A stretch of 64,000 nucleotides of DNA, taken from positions 2,878,501 to 2,942,500 of the forward strand of contig NC_009437.1 of NCBI RefSeq assembly GCF_000016545.1. The letters are read 5' to 3'. Source of the stretch: Caldicellulosiruptor saccharolyticus DSM 8903 (GTDB taxonomy: Bacteria > Bacillota > Thermoanaerobacteria > Caldicellulosiruptorales > Caldicellulosiruptoraceae). Position 1 is the stretch's first letter; the number at the start of each line of letters is the position of its first letter. The position numbers and the translations under genes are program-made. Of the stretch, positions 15,471 to 25,811 are shown one piece after another. The notes below the pieces were generated by a model. The model was not told the origin of the DNA. It made no database searches and saw nothing but the letters and a program-made list of their open reading frames with translations.

Positions 15471-17729
15471 TTAATTAACTATCTCCACAAACCCCTTTTT
15501 ACCATCATATTTAAAGTTAACAATCTTCCCATTAACAGTAACTCTTACAGGTTTTATTTCCGAGCTAAATTTAGCTCGCATTACATCTTGCCCCTCGATA
15601 TGAATCTCCATGCATGATTTGTCCACTTTAAAATCAACAAATGCTTTTGACAAAGAATCAAAAATAATTTTGTCACCCTTTCGTAAATAACTTCCATAAA
15701 CTATGAAACAATGGTTGAAATCTTTATCTACTTGTGTTTTTTCTTTTGTCAAAAGTAAGATATATGCATCAGTTTCCCAACCAAATACATTGTTATTGCT
15801 ATTTTGGTGCATCCTTCTACCATCTGCCCTTTCATTAAAGTAGACATAAGTAATTAAATTACCTTGGACTATCGAAACACCTATAATTTCATTGTATTCA
15901 ATTGGTGATATTTTAGGAATTTTGTTATTCTTATCTAATAAAACCAGAGCAGTAATATACTTGGCTTCTCGACCTTTAGACGCAGTATTAAAAGAAAAAT
16001 AGGTTGCTTTTGTATCTGGATCGTGATCTTTCAACCCTTCAACTTTTTCTATGAAAATCTCCTTTGGAAAAATATTCCTCACAATAATTTTTGAATCATT
16101 ATTTTCAATTACGATTTCTTTATCCTTACAAGTAGCTTCACCTTCATAATGCAACAACCATTGAAACACTCCTTCCTCATACGCTCTGACATCATCAATG
16201 ATTAATATCACATTACCAATCCATAGGAAGTGCCGGTAATTGCGAGAAAAATATCGTGCCATCGGACCAGTAGCATCAGCAAAAACATATTTGATATTCT
16301 TGGTCTCAATCAAATTATGTATTTTCCCTTCATATTTTACCCCATAGTATATATCTTCTTCACTCTGCCCTTTTCCATCGAAGAGAACAACATTATGAGC
16401 AAGACTTTGACAATAAAACTTTTTATATTCCTCTCTACTATATGAGCATGAACCTGAATCAATTATAATAGGCTTACCTTCATGGAAAAGCATAAATGAG
16501 CCTGCATCAGCATGAGCATGATTCCAGGTGTAGCCACATTTCACAGCAAGCAATGTTGAGTCTATCTCCCATGATTTTCTTAAAATAGCCAGTCCTATAT
16601 CTTTATAAAGAATTGAAGTTTCTAACTCGTTGGGAGGCAATTTTCCTTTAGCTCGAATATTCTCTTCATATACCAAGTCAATAATGCTGTAACTTGGTTC
16701 TTGTCTTTCCAAGTACCATCTTATGGCTGAATTATCAACACCACAGGCCAAAAGTAACCTTGCTGCTTCACAAAAATTTCCATAAACATAGCAGTCGCCA
16801 AAATTGATTAAAATATTTGGTGCTTTTTCTTTTGAAGTTGGATATATAGAATGAATTAGAAAATTAGCTATCTTTTCCAATTCTGACTTATACGCAATCT
16901 CGGAATAGCCAAATAAATTTTTATGTGCTAAAGCAAAATATAAAAATTCGGAAATAGCATAATTTGTATAACCAGCGCCCTCGTAAAATGCACCTTTTTC
17001 GTCAAAATTGGTACATTTGTTATGAAGAATAGCACCTTTGTATTTAAACCATTGTTCAAAGTCTTTGATTATTTGATTAGCAAGTTCTTCTGCTCCTTCT
17101 ATTTTGTCAACAAAAGATAACAATCCAAGTCCAGCTTCTGCAACACAGACTGCCCACCAGTTATGTCCCATCGAATCTAAAGAATGAATTCTCCTTGCTG
17201 GTAAATACCAATCATTAAGAAGGGGATCAATCCCCAGCCTTTTTGCCCCCTGGGCAATTATATTACGCTCATTTTCAGAAAGATAATCATGTATACAATC
17301 ATAACCTATAGAATATCCAAATAAAAATCTTGCTGTATTTAACTCTGAGGTCCATGGTGGGTCTCTATCAAGGCATTCTCTACCTGCCCATTTTTCATAG
17401 TTTATATAATACAAAAGTGCTTCTTTCAGTTTTTCAGCATATTTCGGGTCACCTGTCACTTGATAAGTGAATCCTAAGTAAAATCCCATCTTACTTACTT
17501 GATTGGCAGGATCACCATATCTACCATGCTGGCTATATATTGAATCTGCATATTCTTCAGGGTAAAGTGATTGTGTTAAAAGAGACTCTGCTTCTCTCAC
17601 AATATCATCAAATATCTTTTTATACTTTTTATCACTACTTATCTTGTCTTTAACTTTCTCAATTTCATTCCGACCAAATAGAAGTCGTGGTCGAGGTTTC
17701 CAACAAAAAGAATTACTTTTCTTGTACAT
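15471..17729 (-). CDS. Heparinase II/III-family protein (cytosolic polysaccharide lyase)
   Basis: 752 residues, no signal peptide. The N-terminal two-thirds is an alpha/alpha toroid (HSLDSMGHNWWAVCVAEAGL, GAFYEGAGYTNYAISEF). From about residue 395 comes the heparinase II/III beta-domain with its hallmark NHAHADAGSFMLFHEGKPIIIDSG, SREEYKKFYCQSLAHNVVLFDGKGQ. Such enzymes cleave uronic-acid polysaccharides by beta-elimination, leaving a 4,5-unsaturated uronate. Without a signal it should act on imported oligomers. It lies 106 bp after the SLH gene, across a strong terminator, and abuts the eda remnant. Exact substrate and PL family cannot be set by eye. Confidence 0.85.
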   Translation of the reverse strand: MYKKSNSFCWKPRPRLLFGRNEIEKVKDKISSDKKYKKIFDDIVREAESLLTQSLYPEEYADSIYSQHGRYGDPANQVSKMGFYLGFTYQVTGDPKYAEKLKEALLYYINYEKWAGRECLDRDPPWTSELNTARFLFGYSIGYDCIHDYLSENERNIIAQGAKRLGIDPLLNDWYLPARRIHSLDSMGHNWWAVCVAEAGLGLLSFVDKIEGAEELANQIIKDFEQWFKYKGAILHNKCTNFDEKGAFYEGAGYTNYAISEFLYFALAHKNLFGYSEIAYKSELEKIANFLIHSIYPTSKEKAPNILINFGDCYVYGNFCEAARLLLACGVDNSAIRWYLERQEPSYSIIDLVYEENIRAKGKLPPNELETSILYKDIGLAILRKSWEIDSTLLAVKCGYTWNHAHADAGSFMLFHEGKPIIIDSGSCSYSREEYKKFYCQSLAHNVVLFDGKGQSEEDIYYGVKYEGKIHNLIETKNIKYVFADATGPMARYFSRNYRHFLWIGNVILIIDDVRAYEEGVFQWLLHYEGEATCKDKEIVIENNDSKIIVRNIFPKEIFIEKVEGLKDHDPDTKATYFSFNTASKGREAKYITALVLLDKNNKIPKISPIEYNEIIGVSIVQGNLITYVYFNERADGRRMHQNSNNNVFGWETDAYILLLTKEKTQVDKDFNHCFIVYGSYLRKGDKIIFDSLSKAFVDFKVDKSCMEIHIEGQDVMRAKFSSEIKPVRVTVNGKIVNFKYDGKKGFVEIVN

Positions 17730-17772
17730 CTGTAAATCATCCTTTCATTATAATTTTTGAAAATCTAATTAC

Positions 17773-17810
17773 AGAGGCTTCCTTCCGAACGTGGAGGGAA
17801 GGAAGCCTCT
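17773..17810 (-). terminator. Terminator after the SLH-protein gene
   Basis: A 14-bp perfect stem (agaggcttccttcc / ggaaggaagcctct) lies 25 nt after the stop of the 2,593-residue gene, separating it from the lyase gene. Confidence 0.8.
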
Positions 17811-17834
17811 GGTTGATAGAGTTTTATTATGAGT

Positions 17835-20800
17835 TTATTTTGTACTTGAAAGAACATCAAGTAGTCGAGAAAGTATAGTCACCGCTTCTTCTCGGGTTAT
17901 TATGTTGGTTGCCCTGAATGTATTATCCTGATAACCTCTAATAATCCTGTATTTTACAGCAATACCAATGTCTTCTTGTGCCCATGCAGGAATGTTTGCC
18001 TTGTCAGTAAAAACTATTTCGCCCTTCCCTATTTCTTTCAAACTGAGCTTTAATACCCTTGCCACTATTACTGCGAACTCTAATCTTGTTATAGGTTTGT
18101 CCGCATTGAACATTACTTGCCCCTCTTTAGAAATTCCTTTAATGATTCCATTCTCTGCACATACTCTAACTGCATCCTGTGCCCATTGTGGTATGCTTCC
18201 CTTATCTGCGAATTCTATCTTTGTGGTATTAGTTGGCTTCAAATTAAGTGCACGTGCAATAACTACAGCTACTTCTGCTCTTGTCATATTACCTTTTGGT
18301 CTAAATGTTGCATCTGGATATCCATTGACAATTCCAAGATTCACAGCTTTTGCAATTTCCTTCTGCGCCCAACTGTTCTTTACATCTTTAAATACGTTAG
18401 TTATAGGTGTAGATGTAACTATAATCTTTCCATAATTCTCAGCAATGTCGAGGCGTACCCCAACCGTTTCACCAATAGTAGCTTTAGTATTTACTTTCTC
18501 TAATCTGTTGTTCTTATCTATCACATATGCTTCTAAAACCTCTGTGTCTTTTACTTTGTTCTTGTCTATATTAATCTTGACAGTGAGAGCTCCATTGATG
18601 GTTCCATTAACAGTCATTTCATATGCGCTAATAACATTCCTATCCTTACTTATAATCTTTGTATCACTCACAGTGACAGGTTGGACTACTACATAAGTAT
18701 TGTCACCTTTGATTGTCCCTCTTGGTATGAAGATTTCTACATTTGATACTGTAATTTTTGTATCCTTATCAACATTTATGGTTATTGCATTATTAGGCTT
18801 TTCTGGTGTAGTTGGTGCTTGCTTAGTTGACTGTGATGTTTGTTGTTGTTCACTTGTAGGTACAGATGTAGATTGATTACCTGTAGGTAAAGTAGTTATA
18901 CCAGTAGTTGGAATAGTTTCACCGCCTGACGGTATCGTGGTCGATGGCATTTTTGGATTAGAAACATATATTGTCAGCGGGACAGTCGTCTTTTTACCAC
19001 CTGGCTGAATAATATCAAATAGAACTTGATATATACCTGTTGCTACGTCTTCACCTGGTAACCATGTTAGTACTCTATTGTTATAAGTTGCACCCTTGGG
19101 CAAGTCCCTTGCTAATACATTTACTCCAAAACCATCCACCGGCACCAACGTTTCAACTTTGTATTCCAATTTTTCTCCTACAGTAATCGATTTTGGTGCA
19201 GTATCTGCCAAGGTTACTACCCAGTCTCTTGAATAATCAATGCCCTCTTCCTCTACTTTGTTTACTGTAATCTTTACAATGCGTGTTACGATGTAATTTC
19301 CAAAGTCATATGTTATTATTGCATGATAAATTCCTGCTTCACCTTTTTGGGTCGTCCAAGTAAACTGTCCACCATTTACCCTTGCTGTTTGAGGATAATT
19401 ACCGCCTATCCTTACAGTTGCACCTTGAATTGATGCGTCAAATGTTATAGTGTCTCCTTCATTTACTTCTGTATCCAGTATCGATGGAATTGAAATATTA
19501 TTATCTGACATATCTGCCCCAACAACTATTCTTTTGATTTTTTCCACTATTGAGTTATGATATGGATCCTTTGCTATCGCTTTTATCATATAATCGCCAG
19601 CTTTAGTTGGAGTCCATGTTATTGTTTTTGTTGCCGGGTCAAATGTAGCATCATTTGGTAAACCAAAAACATTATACTCTATCTCGTCCCCTTCAGGGTC
19701 TGACACCCCTAAGTCAATTTTAATTTGCTGATTCACTATAAATGGAGCGTATACTAAATCATCTGTGGATATCTGAACATTTGAGATAAAAGCTGTATTT
19801 TCTACAGCTTGTGATGCTATCATTGCAACACCTACATACAATGTACTACCCATCTTAAACTGGATAGAAGGTTTAGAGGTTTCAAGGTATGTTTTCTCTT
19901 CGTCAAGTGAATAGCAATATTTTATAGTATTGCCTTTCTTTATAAGTTTAAAATATATTGGTACAGTTTTGTTGTTCATATCAGGTGCCCAGTATTTTGT
20001 GGTGTTAGTACCTTCAGTGCAAGAATGACTTACCAAAAGAATGTTATTGTTATTAGAATAATGCCTCAGCTGGACAAAGTTTGCGTTGGTAATATCTAAA
20101 GAGTCTGTCACCATAATAGCGAAGTAATCCCAGTCTGTTACGGTACGAGTAAATCCACTTAACCTAACTTTTATCTCAAAGTCTCCCGTTAACTCCTTAT
20201 ATGCATAAGTAAGTGCAAATGGATTGTTATATATACCTGTAGAGGTTATTGAAACCGGCTGACCTGTATTATCAAATTGTACACTGCCTGTTGCACCATT
20301 AATGTTAACAACCTTCCATTGTCTTTCAGTGCCAGTTAAACCACCTGTATTGAATACAGGTTGCATATTTTCTGAATACCTAAATTCAACAATGTTTTCC
20401 TCATCATTAGCTGCAACAGTAATTGTTTTTGTTTGTTGATCAACTAATTTGTAGCCATCGAAATTCTTAGCAAATACTGTAACTTGTTGTCCAGGTTCTG
20501 CAGGAATATTCTCATAGCCTAACAATTTATCACCTGCTCTGTATTTAACACCTACTATATTGACAGGTCTCTCTTCAAGTATTTCTAATACAACTGTCTG
20601 TTGCGGCTGAACCTGAATTTGAATGTCTTCCCCATTGGTGGATTGATAAACTTTACCACTAATTAAATCTCTTGCTTTCCTAATTCCCCGTGTATTCATA
20701 AAGTATACCTTGCCATACTGTCCGACTGTTGGATCATCTTTAGACTGATTCATACCGATTAAGTATTTACCAAATCTTATTTCTGAATAACCGTCAAAAC

Positions 20801-23800
20801 GGATATGAGTATAGCTTTTCCCTTCGGGGTGTGTAGTGGAATCGATCCAACTATAAGTTCCACCTTTAGTAGTTCCTACAACAGTTGCTAATCTTTCAAC
20901 TGAATCAGTAGTAAAGTGAATTCTTACATGCTGATTGTATTTCCAATCGGATCTTCGATAGTTGAAAACGATATATGCCATATCACCTTTGTTCTTAAAT
21001 ACAACTACTTGACCATCAGTATCAGCCCACGCAAAATCTGGATGCCCATCTTCCATCGGGTAATAAACCATTTTCCCTTGATTTTCCAATTGTTGTTTCA
21101 ATTGTTCGGCATATTTGTAATACTTTATAAGCTCCTGTAGTTCTAAAATTCTGGTGTATACATGTGGGGTTTTGTCATTGTAAATTTCACTCCTAAATGT
21201 ATCTGTATATCCTCTCTGATCCTCTATATATTTGAAGAATGCCCTCTGGGCCACAGAACAGTTAAGTTTAAAAGCAACATATCCTGCTGACGGAGTAATT
21301 GGATATTCAACTTTTTGTCCGTTTCCAGTATTTCTTGAACCAATAAACATTTCTGTAATTAGAATATTTTCACCATTTGCATTTACAGCTGGCTTAAGGA
21401 AATAACTTGCTGCTTCAAATGCCTTACAAGTTATCTCATTTATATACTCTTCTATTTTTTCGTCACCTTCAGCAGCCTCAGCATATTTGTTAAGTTGTTC
21501 TATAATTAACCACCCATATTCTCCTGCCCAACCACCATGACTTGCACCGCCTTCTAAACCCAAACCTTGGTCTGAGAGCCATTTCTGGCCATCAACCATT
21601 TCACCAAATTTATATTTCATCTGACGAATATATGGCTCATCATCTTTTGGATGATATTTTTCTGGTATATTTTCTGGCGTATCAACTGTACTGTACTTCA
21701 TACTGTCAAAAAGAAGTTTTACAGCTTTGTTTGCAAAGTATGCAAAACCAAAATCTTGATTTGCTGTACCTGCTCTAACCGTAGGATCGTAGTAATCTCC
21801 TTTTATTGGATTTGCTAAGTAATCTCTCAATCTTGCAAACATCTCAATATAAGATTGTCGTCGTGTCTTGTCATATTTACCTGTCAAATCGTTGTCTACT
21901 TTTTCATCTAAGTATTTTATAAAGCGCTGTTTTAAAGCTTCATTGGTACCATTCATTATATAATTGTAAAGTCTTATAAATGTTAAGTTCATAGAATCAG
22001 AACCTAATGTCATCAGAGGCCAGCTCTCACCAACTCCACGCTCACCACTACCATTCAAGTCTGCTCCTATCCATGCATATGCATTTGCCCCGCTTGTCGG
22101 TACACACCATCCACCATTTCTATCTTGAGCTTTTGCTAAGAAATCGTAAAACTTTATTATTCTGTCTAACAACTCCTCATTTTGATAATATTCAGGCCAT
22201 ATTGGATTCATAAACGCATTAGCGAATATTTCTGCCGACATAAGAGGTGACCAATTCTGGTAATTCAATGCATTTTGTGTAACCTGCTTTGCCCATACCT
22301 CTCGTGTTCCGCTGAAATTTTTCAAACTCTCTACTGGTGTATAGGTAACAACGGCACCTTCTAAGAAATCATTATATACTGACTTGAAGACCTCAAATTT
22401 AGGACCATATAACTGCCACGACATTATCATTTCAAGAAATTCTTTTCCCTCTTCATAGAGCAAATCGTAAACATTAGAATAAACTGAAGAGGATGCAGGT
22501 TTCCCTCTTACTTTTTCCCCTGTAAACAGATCTTCAGGAATGTAGAACGGATCAGTATGTGTAGCAGCTGAATATATGAATTTACTATTTTCTGTCTGGC
22601 TTCTATATGTGCCTGTCCCATATGAATCAAATATACCTGTACTCATTATGCATAAGCGAACATACCCATCTGGATGAACGAGTTCTCTTGGAATAATATA
22701 GGTGTCATAGTAATATATTCCTGGATAGGTAGGACCTTGTATATAATAGCCACCATCTAATTCTTCAAATTCAGTCCCTGCCTTTGGATTTAAAATTGTA
22801 GTATCACCGTTTGGTCCAAGCAAAAGTAAGTTACCCCTATTTTGCTGATTTCCATTTACTCTAATTGTCAAATAATTTTGCTTTGTGGGGTCAGCTTTAA
22901 GTGTAAATTCTAATTTCGCATCAAGAACTTTACCCTCTGGTGAGGGTTTCAGATACCTATAGGTAAACCCATGCCCTAATCCCCCACCTGTTAGCCTACC
23001 GTCACTGACTTTAGTTTCAGGTTCAGCAACCTCATCAACACCTGCTACACTTAGTTTTTCTTCAAATTGATGGGCTTTTTCTGAATCATAGTCACCAAAT
23101 CTAATTATATCTAATGCATTAGTCTTGTACTGTCCAATAGTAATAACTTCACGAGTAAGTTTTGCTTGTAATTTGAGATTATCTGCGGTTGTAACATTTC
23201 CCTTTACTACTGCAATTATTCCTGATTTATTGTTTACAATTGAACTAAATGCAACTTTTATCAAACTGTCATCACTTACATACTTACTCTGATCATCAGT
23301 ATTTACAGTGACTTCAACATAACCATAATATACATCTTCATATACACTGTTTAGGGTAATATTCCATCCTTCTTTTGCACAGGTTGCACTCTTATATCTA
23401 AAAAGATTCTTATCATAACGAATAGTAATATCCTCTGCTTTAATCTTATGCTGATCACTATAAACACCCACGTATACTTCGAAATCTTGATTTGCACTTA
23501 CATATTGCGGTGAAATGGTTGTAACAACTGGTGCACCTATCACTTTTACAGTCGCTGTCACCTGCTTTTGAGCCTGTCCATAGGTGGCTACACCATTTAC
23601 AATAAACTCACCTTCGCTTGTGTATAACTCTGGTGGAATATCATCCCACCTAATTTTTGCATACACAATCTCTTCATTATACACAGCTGCAGCCACTGCC
23701 GGCAGCTCAGGTTTTACTCCTACTTTAGTTGTTATTTCAATAGGAACAACTGTCAATTCAACAGGCGATACAACCAAATCATCCACCCAAACTTCCCCAT

Positions 23801-25616
23801 ATGCAGCTCTGAAACCTAAAGTTATGCTTAATCTGTTAGCGTTAGCTAAGGTAGTGTAAGTTACTGTAAACTTCTGCCAACCATTGGTATTAGCTACGTT
23901 TGGGATACTATATCTCGTATCACTTCCCAGTCCTGTAGTCCCATTGTATGAACGAAGATAAATGTATGCTCCTTCTGCTGTTGCAGAAGTATTAAATTTG
24001 TTATAACCACGCGTATAGTACCAAAAACTTATCCTATATGTTTTATTTGGTTCTACTTTATAAGCCGGCGTACTTCCGCTCATAAAGTTTACAATTCTAA
24101 TATTCCCATCATTTTTTGTTGTATTTGTACCAGAAAATTTCCATGCACGATTTCCACTATGGACAAATTCACTATCATAGCCTTGAGAATACCCTGTTGT
24201 ATTACCACTTGTATATTTATACCATATTGGTGGATCATTCTCTTCAAATCCATATTTGTACATCAATGATTCTGCACCATTATCTCCAATGCCCTTAATG
24301 ACAATTTCTTTTATAGCTGTTGTAGATTTGATATTTTCTCCCGTTAATAATGTTACCTGATTATCCACTAACTCAATTAATGTACTCTTTTCCCATATTT
24401 TAGGTAAGAATTTTATCTTAATAATCGTTCCTTGCTTTATTGAATTATCAGGATTGTTCGTTTGAACTTTAACATGTAAGTAACTTGCACTAGATGAAGG
24501 ATCATCGTAAGTATTTGTATTTACGACGTTCCAATTAGCCTCTACACATTGTGTATACACATGTTGTAGCACTGTTCTATCATATTTTAATGTTATCTCT
24601 TCTTCCACTACATTTTCATCTCCATATACTCCTACTGAAACTTCAAATTCCTTGCCATAATCTACATACTCTGGTGCTTCAAATGTGGTTGTCACAGGAT
24701 TAATTACTTTTATATTCGCTGTTACATTGCATACACTGTCCTGCCACTTCGCAACTCCAGTAATGCTAAATTGTCCTACCTGAGAATACAAGGTTGGATC
24801 AATGTCTGGCCAATAAACGTTAGCAGTCACCGTGTAATCATCATATGCATCAGCGTAAACAGCCTCTATAGTTGCCGGTAAAAGTGGGGCATTGCCCACA
24901 GTAGTGGTTACATTGAGGGACTTAGTCGATAATCCTAATGGTACTACTCTCAAATCATCGTACCATACTGTACCTGTGGTATTCCTGAAACCTAAGTTTA
25001 TTCTCATTTTATTTGCACCTGTTGGTGTAGTATATGTTATCGAGAATTTCTGCCAATCGGGAGTCGTGATGGGTTGACTTGTGTTATATGGGATACTAAA
25101 TCTTTTTTCACTGCCACTTATTATTGTTGAACCATTGTAAGCACTTACATATATATAGCCACCTTCATAAAACCAACTTCTTGGTTCAAATCTAAAAAAA
25201 TCTTTTGCAAAATAGTAAAAACTTATCCTATATGTTGTGTTTTCTTTTACAGAAAGAGAAGGTTGACCTCCATCTGGCATGTTTTGTATCCATATATTAC
25301 CGCTATTGTATGCTGTTGCTGTACTGGAAAACTTCAATGAACGTGCACCACTGTGAGAAAAAGTATCATCGTATTCGCCAGAATAATATACCGCATCAGT
25401 AGTAGAAGTTTTTAGATACCATATATTAGGGTCTGAAGTTTCAAAACCATATTCAAAAATTTCCCCAGAACCTATTCCACCTTGGGAAGCCTTAACAACT
25501 GTACTCTTTATGAACAGATTTTGAAACGGAACAATTGAAAATAAGAAGAAGAATAACATTGTTAATAACGCAATAAACCTTCTCAAGTACTTCTTTGTTG
25601 TTAATCTTCTCCCCAT
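17835..25616 (-). CDS. Giant SLH-anchored, multidomain surface protein, probable polysaccharide-degrading enzyme
   Basis: 2,593 residues. Domains by eye: signal peptide (1-45); carbohydrate-binding-like beta-sandwich, bacterial Ig-like and cohesin-like domains, the set occurring twice (about 60-435 and 449-829); a further beta-sandwich (834-1019); a helical, probably alpha/alpha-toroid catalytic core (about 1050-1520, with QDRNGGWCVPTSGANAYAW and GGASHGGWAGEYGWL); beta-rich lyase-like region (to about 1640); MucBP-like segment; lectin-like domain (about 1760-1950); Ig domains; a Thr/Ser/Pro linker (about 2222-2275); and three SLH repeats (about 2409-2592: WAQKEIAKAVNLGIVNGYPD and so on) that bind cell-wall polymer. 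The context suggests it makes the first cut in a uronic-acid polymer. The catalytic family is not recognised. Confidence 0.85.
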   Translation of the reverse strand: MGRRLTTKKYLRRFIALLTMLFFFLFSIVPFQNLFIKSTVVKASQGGIGSGEIFEYGFETSDPNIWYLKTSTTDAVYYSGEYDDTFSHSGARSLKFSSTATAYNSGNIWIQNMPDGGQPSLSVKENTTYRISFYYFAKDFFRFEPRSWFYEGGYIYVSAYNGSTIISGSEKRFSIPYNTSQPITTPDWQKFSITYTTPTGANKMRINLGFRNTTGTVWYDDLRVVPLGLSTKSLNVTTTVGNAPLLPATIEAVYADAYDDYTVTANVYWPDIDPTLYSQVGQFSITGVAKWQDSVCNVTANIKVINPVTTTFEAPEYVDYGKEFEVSVGVYGDENVVEEEITLKYDRTVLQHVYTQCVEANWNVVNTNTYDDPSSSASYLHVKVQTNNPDNSIKQGTIIKIKFLPKIWEKSTLIELVDNQVTLLTGENIKSTTAIKEIVIKGIGDNGAESLMYKYGFEENDPPIWYKYTSGNTTGYSQGYDSEFVHSGNRAWKFSGTNTTKNDGNIRIVNFMSGSTPAYKVEPNKTYRISFWYYTRGYNKFNTSATAEGAYIYLRSYNGTTGLGSDTRYSIPNVANTNGWQKFTVTYTTLANANRLSITLGFRAAYGEVWVDDLVVSPVELTVVPIEITTKVGVKPELPAVAAAVYNEEIVYAKIRWDDIPPELYTSEGEFIVNGVATYGQAQKQVTATVKVIGAPVVTTISPQYVSANQDFEVYVGVYSDQHKIKAEDITIRYDKNLFRYKSATCAKEGWNITLNSVYEDVYYGYVEVTVNTDDQSKYVSDDSLIKVAFSSIVNNKSGIIAVVKGNVTTADNLKLQAKLTREVITIGQYKTNALDIIRFGDYDSEKAHQFEEKLSVAGVDEVAEPETKVSDGRLTGGGLGHGFTYRYLKPSPEGKVLDAKLEFTLKADPTKQNYLTIRVNGNQQNRGNLLLLGPNGDTTILNPKAGTEFEELDGGYYIQGPTYPGIYYYDTYIIPRELVHPDGYVRLCIMSTGIFDSYGTGTYRSQTENSKFIYSAATHTDPFYIPEDLFTGEKVRGKPASSSVYSNVYDLLYEEGKEFLEMIMSWQLYGPKFEVFKSVYNDFLEGAVVTYTPVESLKNFSGTREVWAKQVTQNALNYQNWSPLMSAEIFANAFMNPIWPEYYQNEELLDRIIKFYDFLAKAQDRNGGWCVPTSGANAYAWIGADLNGSGERGVGESWPLMTLGSDSMNLTFIRLYNYIMNGTNEALKQRFIKYLDEKVDNDLTGKYDKTRRQSYIEMFARLRDYLANPIKGDYYDPTVRAGTANQDFGFAYFANKAVKLLFDSMKYSTVDTPENIPEKYHPKDDEPYIRQMKYKFGEMVDGQKWLSDQGLGLEGGASHGGWAGEYGWLIIEQLNKYAEAAEGDEKIEEYINEITCKAFEAASYFLKPAVNANGENILITEMFIGSRNTGNGQKVEYPITPSAGYVAFKLNCSVAQRAFFKYIEDQRGYTDTFRSEIYNDKTPHVYTRILELQELIKYYKYAEQLKQQLENQGKMVYYPMEDGHPDFAWADTDGQVVVFKNKGDMAYIVFNYRRSDWKYNQHVRIHFTTDSVERLATVVGTTKGGTYSWIDSTTHPEGKSYTHIRFDGYSEIRFGKYLIGMNQSKDDPTVGQYGKVYFMNTRGIRKARDLISGKVYQSTNGEDIQIQVQPQQTVVLEILEERPVNIVGVKYRAGDKLLGYENIPAEPGQQVTVFAKNFDGYKLVDQQTKTITVAANDEENIVEFRYSENMQPVFNTGGLTGTERQWKVVNINGATGSVQFDNTGQPVSITSTGIYNNPFALTYAYKELTGDFEIKVRLSGFTRTVTDWDYFAIMVTDSLDITNANFVQLRHYSNNNNILLVSHSCTEGTNTTKYWAPDMNNKTVPIYFKLIKKGNTIKYCYSLDEEKTYLETSKPSIQFKMGSTLYVGVAMIASQAVENTAFISNVQISTDDLVYAPFIVNQQIKIDLGVSDPEGDEIEYNVFGLPNDATFDPATKTITWTPTKAGDYMIKAIAKDPYHNSIVEKIKRIVVGADMSDNNISIPSILDTEVNEGDTITFDASIQGATVRIGGNYPQTARVNGGQFTWTTQKGEAGIYHAIITYDFGNYIVTRIVKITVNKVEEEGIDYSRDWVVTLADTAPKSITVGEKLEYKVETLVPVDGFGVNVLARDLPKGATYNNRVLTWLPGEDVATGIYQVLFDIIQPGGKKTTVPLTIYVSNPKMPSTTIPSGGETIPTTGITTLPTGNQSTSVPTSEQQQTSQSTKQAPTTPEKPNNAITINVDKDTKITVSNVEIFIPRGTIKGDNTYVVVQPVTVSDTKIISKDRNVISAYEMTVNGTINGALTVKINIDKNKVKDTEVLEAYVIDKNNRLEKVNTKATIGETVGVRLDIAENYGKIIVTSTPITNVFKDVKNSWAQKEIAKAVNLGIVNGYPDATFRPKGNMTRAEVAVVIARALNLKPTNTTKIEFADKGSIPQWAQDAVRVCAENGIIKGISKEGQVMFNADKPITRLEFAVIVARVLKLSLKEIGKGEIVFTDKANIPAWAQEDIGIAVKYRIIRGYQDNTFRATNIITREEAVTILSRLLDVLSSTK

Positions 25617-25673
25617 CTTTGAACCTCCTTTTTTACATTTTGGAAATTCATTATTAAATTTTATTTTGACTTT

Positions 25674-25702
25674 TTATAATAACAAGTTTCAATTTTTATC
25701 AA
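25674..25702 (-). promoter_or_regulatory. Candidate promoter of the SLH gene
   Basis: On the minus strand TTGATA (25702-25697) and TTATAA (25679-25674) are 17 bp apart, upstream of an AGGAGG-led ATG at 25616. Confidence 0.45.
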
Positions 25703-25811
25703 TCTTTTATCGTGTATTAATTTAGACATGTTACTTTTTGAGAAAAATTTCGTTAGAAACAAAGTACTAAAATTTATACACAATAACTCTTTACGTTATT
25801 GTTTTACCTTT

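Noticed and set aside
17835-25616. Repeated domains of the SLH protein as an assembly duplication
   Set aside because: The two binding/Ig/cohesin-like sets are clearly diverged in sequence, as expected for ancient internal duplication.
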